This document shows, one piece after another, positions 59,180 through 64,000 of a stretch of DNA of 64,000 nucleotides (position 1 is its first letter; each line of letters opens with the position of its first letter). A program made the position numbers and the translations under genes. This stretch comes from Leucobacter celer subsp. astrifaciens (GTDB lineage: Bacteria; Actinomycetota; Actinomycetes; Actinomycetales; Microbacteriaceae), in contig NZ_JHEI01000138.1 in NCBI RefSeq assembly GCF_001273835.1, forward strand, positions 1 to 64,000. The letters are read 5' to 3'. Below the pieces are notes generated by a model. The model had not been told where the DNA came from and did not search any database. It was given only the letters and a program-made list of their open reading frames with translations.

Positions 59180-60463
59180 TTACCAGGTCTCGAGGCCGGG
59201 GTAGAGCGGGAACGCCTCGGCGAGGGCGGTGGCCCGCGCCTTGAGCGCCTCGACGTCGCCGGCCTGCTGCAGCGTCAGCGCGATGATGTCGGCCACCTCG
59301 GCGAATTCCGCGTCGCCGAAGCCGCGGGTCGCGAGCGCGGGCGTGCCGATGCGCAGGCCGCTGGTGATCATCGGGGGCCGCGGGTCGAAGGGCACCGCAT
59401 TGCGGTTGACCGTGATGTTGACCGCGTGCAGCGCGTCCTCGGCCTGCTGGCCGTCGAGCTCGCTGTGGCGCAGGTCGGCGAGCACCAGGTGCACGTCGGT
59501 GCCGCCCGTGAGCACGTCGACGCCCGCGGCCTTCGACGCCTCGGTGGTGAGCGCCTCGGCCACGAGCTTCGCGCCCGAGAGGGTGCGCGTCTGGCGATCC
59601 TTGAACTCGTCGGTGGCCGCGAGCTTGAAGGCGGTGGCCTTCGCCGCGATCACGTGCATGAGGGGGCCGCCCTGCTGCCCGGGGAACACGTTGGAGTTGA
59701 GCTTCTTGTAGAGCTCGAGATCGTTCGTGAGGATGAAGCCGGAGCGGGGGCCGCCGATGGTCTTGTGCACGGTCGACGAGACCACGTGGGCGTGGGGTAC
59801 CGGGTTCGGGTAGAGACCCGCGGCGACGAGCCCGGCGAAGTGCGCCATGTCGACCCACAGGGTCGCGCCGACCTCGTCGGCGATCTCGCGGAACTTCGCG
59901 AAGTCGAGCGTGCGCGGGTACGCCGACCAGCCCGCGATGATCACCTTGGGCTTGTGCTCGAGCGCCTGCTGCCGCACCACGTCCATGTCGACGAGGAAGG
60001 TCTCGGGATCGACGCCGTAGGAGGCGACCTTGTAGAGCTTGCCCGAGAAGTTGAGCTTCATGCCGTGGGTGAGGTGGCCGCCGTGGGCCAGCTCGAGGCC
60101 GAGGATCGTGTCGCCCGGCTCGGCGATGGCGCTCAGCACGGCGGCGTTGGCGCTCGCGCCGGAGTGGGGCTGCACGTTCGCGTACTTCGCGCCGAAGAGG
60201 CTCTTCGCGCGCTCACGCGCGAGATCCTCGGCGATATCGACGAACTCGCAGCCGCCGTAGTAGCGGCGGCCGGGGTAGCCCTCGGCGTACTTGTTCGTGA
60301 GCACCGATCCCTGCGCCTCGAGCACCGCGCGGGGCACGAAGTTCTCGCTGGCGATCATCTCGAGGGTGCCGCGCTGGCGGCCGAGCTCGTTCTTGAGCAC
60401 CTCGGCGATCTCGGGGTCGACGGTCTCGAGCGGCTCGTTGAAGAATGCGGACTGGGTGGACAT
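59180..60463 (-). CDS. glyA: Serine hydroxymethyltransferase
   Basis: This 427-residue PLP enzyme interconverts serine and glycine while charging THF to methylene-THF. Motifs include the N-terminal [44 protein letters not shown], the PLP-lysine region [19 protein letters not shown] and [20 protein letters not shown] precedes the ATG. It leads the glyA-folD pair and is divergent from purU; methylene-THF made here is the substrate of FolD. No THF riboswitch fold was recognised in its leader. Confidence 0.97.
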   Translation of the reverse strand: MSTQSAFFNEPLETVDPEIAEVLKNELGRQRGTLEMIASENFVPRAVLEAQGSVLTNKYAEGYPGRRYYGGCEFVDIAEDLARERAKSLFGAKYANVQPHSGASANAAVLSAIAEPGDTILGLELAHGGHLTHGMKLNFSGKLYKVASYGVDPETFLVDMDVVRQQALEHKPKVIIAGWSAYPRTLDFAKFREIADEVGATLWVDMAHFAGLVAAGLYPNPVPHAHVVSSTVHKTIGGPRSGFILTNDLELYKKLNSNVFPGQQGGPLMHVIAAKATAFKLAATDEFKDRQTRTLSGAKLVAEALTTEASKAAGVDVLTGGTDVHLVLADLRHSELDGQQAEDALHAVNITVNRNAVPFDPRPPMITSGLRIGTPALATRGFGDAEFAEVADIIALTLQQAGDVEALKARATALAEAFPLYPGLETW

Positions 60464-60741
60464 GCTTGTGCTCCTAAAGTTCCTTCATCCGCGCGCACGC
60501 GGAACATCCAGAAAATACGACCCAGGCGAGCGGCCAATTCGTTTGAGGTGTCGTTCCCCGATGGTGTCCCATCTGCACGCCAGTCACGACGAGACGAGTT
60601 TACCAACTCGAAGCCGATGAGGGGAATGGCGGGTGTAATACGGGGTACTCATGAGCACGGCGCGTGGCGAATCCCACGAGGGGCAGAGCCCGCAGGGCCC
60701 CACAGCGGCCCGTAGACCCCGATCGACTACCCTTGTACTCC
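60464..60741. other. 278-base divergent region glyA/purU
   Basis: TACCCT at 60728-60733 lies eight bases before the purU GTG start and is its probable -10 box (leaderless). The glyA leader contains GTTCC/GGAAC arms near 60480-60510. No gene was seen in this region. Confidence 0.5.
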
Positions 60742-61623
60742 GTGAACACGATCGCGAACGAAACCCCCGCAACCCAGTGGGTGCTCACCCTCTCCTGCAT
60801 CGACGGACCCGGGATCGTGCACGCGATCAGCGGCGCGATCGTCGCGGCCGGCGGCAACATCGCCGAGAGCCAGCAGTTCGCGAGCCACGACACGGGCCGC
60901 TTCTTCATGCGCCTGCAGGTGGAGGCCGTCGCCCAGCCCGACACCTTCGAGGGGCGCTTCGAGCAGGCCCTCGCCCCCGTCACCGAGCGCTACCACATGA
61001 CCTGGCGCCTCGACACGGTGGGCCGACCGGTGCGCACGCTGATCCTCGCCTCCACGGCGACGCACTGCGTCAACGACCTGCTCTACCGTCGCCGCGGCGG
61101 CCAGCTGCCCATCGAGGTGCCGCTGATCCTCTCCAACCACGAGACCGTGCGCGACATCGCCGAGTTCTACGACGTTCCCTTCGAGTACCGCGCCATCGCG
61201 GGCGCCGACGAGAAGGCCGCATTCGAGGCCCGCGTGCTCGAGGCCGTCGATCAGCTCGACATCGAGCTCGTCGTGCTGGCCCGCTACATGCAGATCCTCT
61301 CCCCCGGTCTCTGCGAGGCGCTCGAGGGCAAGGCGATCAACATCCACCACTCCTTCCTGCCGGGATTCAAGGGTGCCAACCCCTACAAGCAGGCGCACCA
61401 GCGGGGCGTGAAGCTCATCGGCGCGACGGCTCACTTCGTCACGACCGACCTCGACGAGGGCCCGATCATCGAGCAGGACACGATCCGCGTCGATCACTCC
61501 TACTCCGTGCGCGAGCTGACCCAGCTCGGCCAGGACGTCGAGGCGCGCGTGCTGCGTCACGCGGTGCGCTCCTTCGCCGAGAACCGCATACTGGCCGACG
61601 GGGATCGCACCATCATCTTCTAG
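60742..61623 (+). CDS. purU: Formyltetrahydrofolate deformylase
   Basis: This 293-residue enzyme hydrolyses 10-formyl-THF to formate and THF, balancing the one-carbon pool and supplying formate for purine synthesis. The N-terminal ACT domain (about 12-90) starts with WVLTLSCIDGPGIVHAIS. The C-terminal formyltransferase-like domain has NHETVRDIAEFYDVPFE, ARYMQILSPGL, NIHHSFLPGFKGANPYKQA (catalytic Asn/His) and GATAHFVTTDLDEGPII (catalytic Asp). GTG 60742 sits just before the ACT domain and eight bases after a TACCCT box; an in-frame GTG at 60664 would add 26 unconserved residues. Confidence 0.95.
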   Translation: MNTIANETPATQWVLTLSCIDGPGIVHAISGAIVAAGGNIAESQQFASHDTGRFFMRLQVEAVAQPDTFEGRFEQALAPVTERYHMTWRLDTVGRPVRTLILASTATHCVNDLLYRRRGGQLPIEVPLILSNHETVRDIAEFYDVPFEYRAIAGADEKAAFEARVLEAVDQLDIELVVLARYMQILSPGLCEALEGKAINIHHSFLPGFKGANPYKQAHQRGVKLIGATAHFVTTDLDEGPIIEQDTIRVDHSYSVRELTQLGQDVEARVLRHAVRSFAENRILADGDRTIIF

Positions 61624-61662
61624 GCCCCGCTCGGAGCGCGGGCGCGCGCCGCAACTGGTCGA

Positions 61663-61718
61663 CGAGAGTAGAGTTTCGGCACTGATCCGCGCGATTCTCA
61701 GCCGAAATCCTACTCTCG
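61663..61718. terminator. Inverted repeat between convergent purU and tetR-like genes
   Basis: CGAGAGTAGAGTTTCGGC (61663-61680) pairs with GCCGAAATCCTACTCTCG (61701-61718) over 18 bases with two mismatches. It sits between two convergent stops and probably ends both transcripts. Confidence 0.65.
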
Positions 61719-61801
61719 GGGGCCCGTGGCGGGGAGAGGCTGGGGCGGCGCCAGAGAGTTCGGGATCGGCGCCGCACCGACAGCGCCGATCGACTCCCCG
61801 A

Positions 61802-62530
61802 TCACTCCCGCGGCAGCGCCGCGAACTCCACCCGCAGTCCCGCGACCATCGCCGTGAGCCCGAGACGGTAGGCCGCGTCCGCCGGCCGCTCCGCCGCGGC
61901 GGCGGCAGCAGCAGACGCAGCGGCGGCGGCGAGCGCGCGCTCCCGCGCCGCATAGGCGCCGGAGAAGGCCGGAACGTCGGTTCGAGGGCCCGGATCCAGC
62001 ATCTCGGGATCCGCCGCCGCATCGAGCGCGGATCCCAGCAGGAACGACTCGATCGCCACGATGACCGAGAGCACCCGATCCTCCGGCCAGCCCGCGCGCA
62101 CGAGCGCTGAGGTGACGGCGTCGTACATGAAGCTCGTGCGCGATTCCGCTGTGAGCGGGGTCGTCGCGAGCAGCGCGATGGTGGGCGGATGCGCCGCGAA
62201 GGCCGCGCGGTAGGAGTCGGCCCAGCGTTCGAGCGCCCGGTCCCACGGCAGTTCGTCGAAGCACGCCACGTCGATCCGATCGCTGATGAGCTCGCGCACG
62301 CCCGCGATGAGGTCGGCCCGGCTCGCGACGTGGTTGTAGAGCGAGGAGGGGCGCACACCGAGCTCCTGCGCGATGGCGCGCACTCCCGCCCCAGATTCGC
62401 CGTGCTCATCGATGAGACGCAGACCCGTCTCCAGGATCAGCTGCCGCGAGAGCACCCGGCGGCGCGGCCGGCCGACGCCTCGTCGCGGCGCGCCGCTCTC
62501 ACCCGGCGTCTTCTCCCCGTTCTCGCGCAC
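61802..62530 (-). CDS. TetR family transcriptional regulator
   Basis: This 242-residue repressor has an N-terminal helix-turn-helix (about 25-75; LILETGLRLIDEHGESGAGVRAIAQELGVRPSSLYNHVASRADLI) and a C-terminal ligand domain. The latter is of the TetR_C type, with an Ala-rich run of 12 residues near position 210. GTG 62530 has GAGGAGG upstream. It is divergent from a YtcJ-like amidohydrolase with a perfect palindrome between them, so it most likely represses that gene and perhaps itself. Confidence 0.92.
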   Translation of the reverse strand: MRENGEKTPGESGAPRRGVGRPRRRVLSRQLILETGLRLIDEHGESGAGVRAIAQELGVRPSSLYNHVASRADLIAGVRELISDRIDVACFDELPWDRALERWADSYRAAFAAHPPTIALLATTPLTAESRTSFMYDAVTSALVRAGWPEDRVLSVIVAIESFLLGSALDAAADPEMLDPGPRTDVPAFSGAYAARERALAAAAASAAAAAAAERPADAAYRLGLTAMVAGLRVEFAALPRE

Positions 62531-62600
62531 TTCGCCTCCTCGAGAATCATACGCATCCGTGACGATCCGCAGACATCCGCTCGCGCTCAGCCGATTTTCG

Positions 62601-62639
62601 TATTATTCTCAAGCCGACCACAAACGAACTCTGTTCGTT
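62601..62639 (+). promoter_or_regulatory. Promoter and TetR operator of the amidohydrolase gene
   Basis: TATTAT (62601-62606) is a good -10 box for the plus-strand gene. AACGAAC-TCT-GTTCGTT (62623-62639) is a perfect palindrome just downstream of the expected start, the classic TetR operator geometry. Confidence 0.6.
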
Positions 62640-62704
62640 AATCGTGAGCGTACCGGGCCTCGCCGAGCGAAGTCCAGCACCGAGAACAGCAAGGATGCAG
62701 TCCT

Positions 62705-64000
62705 ATGGGCACTACCGTCTTCACCGGAGGCACGATCCTGATCGATGCCGCATCAGGGCACGGCCCCCTCACGAGCACGGCGATCGCCTTCCGCGATGGA
62801 CGGGTCGTCGCCCTCGGCGCCGACGCCGAGGCACTCGCAGCGCAGGACCCGACCGCCGAGACGATCGATCTCGCGGGCGGCACGCTCGCCCCGGCTCCGG
62901 GCGACGGCCACGCGCATCCGCTGCTCGGCGGTGTCGAGGCCGTCGGCCCCGCCGTGCGCGAAGCCGAGGACCTGCAGGGAATCCTCGACGCCGTCGCCGC
63001 GTGGAAGGCCGCCCACCCCGACGCGGCCTGGATCGTGGGCGGCAGCTACGACGCGACCTTCGCCGAGGGCGGGCTCTTCGACGCGCGCTGGCTCGACGAA
63101 GTCACCGGGGACACTCCGACCATTCTGCGCGCGTGGGACTACCACACCGCCTGGGTCAACTCGGCGGCGCTCGCTGCCGGGGGCATCACGGCGGCGACGC
63201 CGGATCCGCCCCTCGGACGTATCGTGCGCCGCGCCGACGGCTCACCGCTCGGTACCCTGCAGGAAGCGGCCGCCAACGACTTCCTCGCCGGCACCGTGCC
63301 GCCGTTCTCGCTCGAGCAGCGGGTCGGGGCGATCGAGCAGGCCACGAAGCGCTACGCCGCTCAGGGCACCACCTGGGTACAGGACGCCTGGGTGGAGCCG
63401 GGCGATATCGAGGTCTACCGCACCGCCCTGGCGCAGAGCCGCCTGCACACGCGGGTCAACCTCGCGCAGCGCGCGGATCCCGCCCGCTGGCGCGAGCAGG
63501 TAGCCGAGTTCACCGCGGCCCGGGCCGCGGTGCGGGATCTCGGGGCGGACCGTCTCAGCGCCGAGACCGTCAAGTTCTTCGTCGACGGCGTGATCGAGAG
63601 CCACACCGCCGCCCTCATCGCACCCTATGCCGATCGCCCGGACGAGCACGGTCTGCCGAACTGGACCCCCGCGGAGCTCACCGAGGCGGCCACCGCGTTC
63701 GAGGCGGCGGGCTTCCAGCTGCACCTGCACGCGATCGGCGACGCCGCCAACCGCTTCGCGCTCGATGCGCTCGAGGCCGCCGCCGAGGCCAACGGTCCTC
63801 GCGAGCGCCACCACGTCATCGCCCACGTCGCCCTGCTCGATCCGGCCGATGTCGCCCGCTTCGCCGCCCTCGGCGTCATCGCCAACTTCGAGCCCTACTG
63901 GGCGCAGTGCGACGCGGTGATGCGCGATCTCACGATCCCCCACCTCGGCCATCCGCGCGACGAGTGGCAGTACCTCATCGGTTCCGTGCACCGATCCGGC
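62705..64000 (+). CDS. YtcJ-like amidohydrolase, cut by the window end
   Basis: The frame is open from ATG 62705 to the last base (432 codons), so the 3' end is missing; family members are about 530-560 residues. It is an amidohydrolase_3 metal-dependent hydrolase: APGDGHAHPLLGG (HxH), WIVGGSYDATFAEGG, ETVKFFVDGVIESHTAALIAPY (candidate Lys ligand), FQLHLHAIGDAANRFALDALE and RHHVIAHVALL. AAGGA precedes the start. It is controlled, in all likelihood, by the divergent TetR protein. Substrate cannot be told; relatives hydrolyse amides, formamides or similar bonds. Confidence 0.88.
   Translation, partial: MGTTVFTGGTILIDAASGHGPLTSTAIAFRDGRVVALGADAEALAAQDPTAETIDLAGGTLAPAPGDGHAHPLLGGVEAVGPAVREAEDLQGILDAVAAWKAAHPDAAWIVGGSYDATFAEGGLFDARWLDEVTGDTPTILRAWDYHTAWVNSAALAAGGITAATPDPPLGRIVRRADGSPLGTLQEAAANDFLAGTVPPFSLEQRVGAIEQATKRYAAQGTTWVQDAWVEPGDIEVYRTALAQSRLHTRVNLAQRADPARWREQVAEFTAARAAVRDLGADRLSAETVKFFVDGVIESHTAALIAPYADRPDEHGLPNWTPAELTEAATAFEAAGFQLHLHAIGDAANRFALDALEAAAEANGPRERHHVIAHVALLDPADVARFAALGVIANFEPYWAQCDAVMRDLTIPHLGHPRDEWQYLIGSVHRSG

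Noticed and set aside
60464..60620. Tetrahydrofolate riboswitch in the glyA leader
   Set aside because: A short GTTCC/GGAAC pairing is present, but the conserved core I know from THF riboswitches is not visible.

Overview
The window is high-GC DNA with dense, mostly co-oriented short operons, frequent GTG/TTG starts and TAnnnT boxes placed right in front of start codons. Together with a DUF222/HNH (13E12-type) gene, a eukaryote-like dimeric NADP isocitrate dehydrogenase, a coproheme decarboxylase and an LCP cell-wall ligase, this points to an actinobacterium, most likely a member of the Microbacteriaceae (Leucobacter-like). The genus is an inference from gene content and cannot be proved from one window. 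No rRNA, tRNA, CRISPR array, transposase or prophage was seen.

Layout. 0-2.3 kb (minus): rplJ-rplL with a structured leader, preceded by an orphan OmpR-type response regulator. 2.8-6.6 kb: a lone YqaJ-type nuclease, then a minus-strand NfeD-flotillin-bPH2 membrane operon. 6.6-13.5 kb (minus): a peptide ABC importer whose second permease and both ATPases are fused in one 872-residue protein, with an amidohydrolase upstream. 13.7-18.6 kb: a YrdB-like membrane protein, an AraC regulator, an MFS exporter, and a divergent LysR/EamA pair. 18.8-20.1 kb: icd. 20.3-29.8 kb: amino-sugar uptake and catabolism, comprising nagB, a multi-sugar ABC ATPase, a ROK repressor and a five-gene operon (lipoprotein, two permeases, GH3 N-acetylhexosaminidase, ROK kinase). 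nagA lies apart at 53.1 kb.

30-33.9 kb: GNAT, RarD, CsoR, PPK2 and LCP. 34.0-35.0 kb: a markedly AT-richer two-gene island encoding a secreted basic protein and a small cytoplasmic partner. 35.3-37.6 kb: a TagD-like cytidylyltransferase and a WcaJ-type priming glycosyltransferase. 37.8-40.4 kb: a large LuxR regulator with an atypical P-loop. 40.7-49.4 kb: coproheme decarboxylase, CcsB, a lipoprotein, the DUF222/HNH protein, a CPA2 antiporter, an MpaB-like oxygenase and a membrane-anchored GDPD. 49.5-51.4 kb: ribokinase and nucleoside hydrolase (nucleoside salvage). 51.6-55.0 kb: a SRPBCC/ArsR pair, nagA and a DedA protein. 55.3-58.0 kb: a MalT-like LuxR regulator. 58.1-61.6 kb: one-carbon metabolism (folD, glyA, divergent purU). 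61.8-64.0 kb: a TetR regulator divergent to a YtcJ-like amidohydrolase that runs off the window.

The most unusual structural signal is a set of long, often perfect inverted repeats scattered through the window. Several share arm sequence. Two sit in frame exactly at the two domain junctions of the fused ABC transporter. The AT-rich secreted-protein/partner island is the best candidate for an undescribed gene system.
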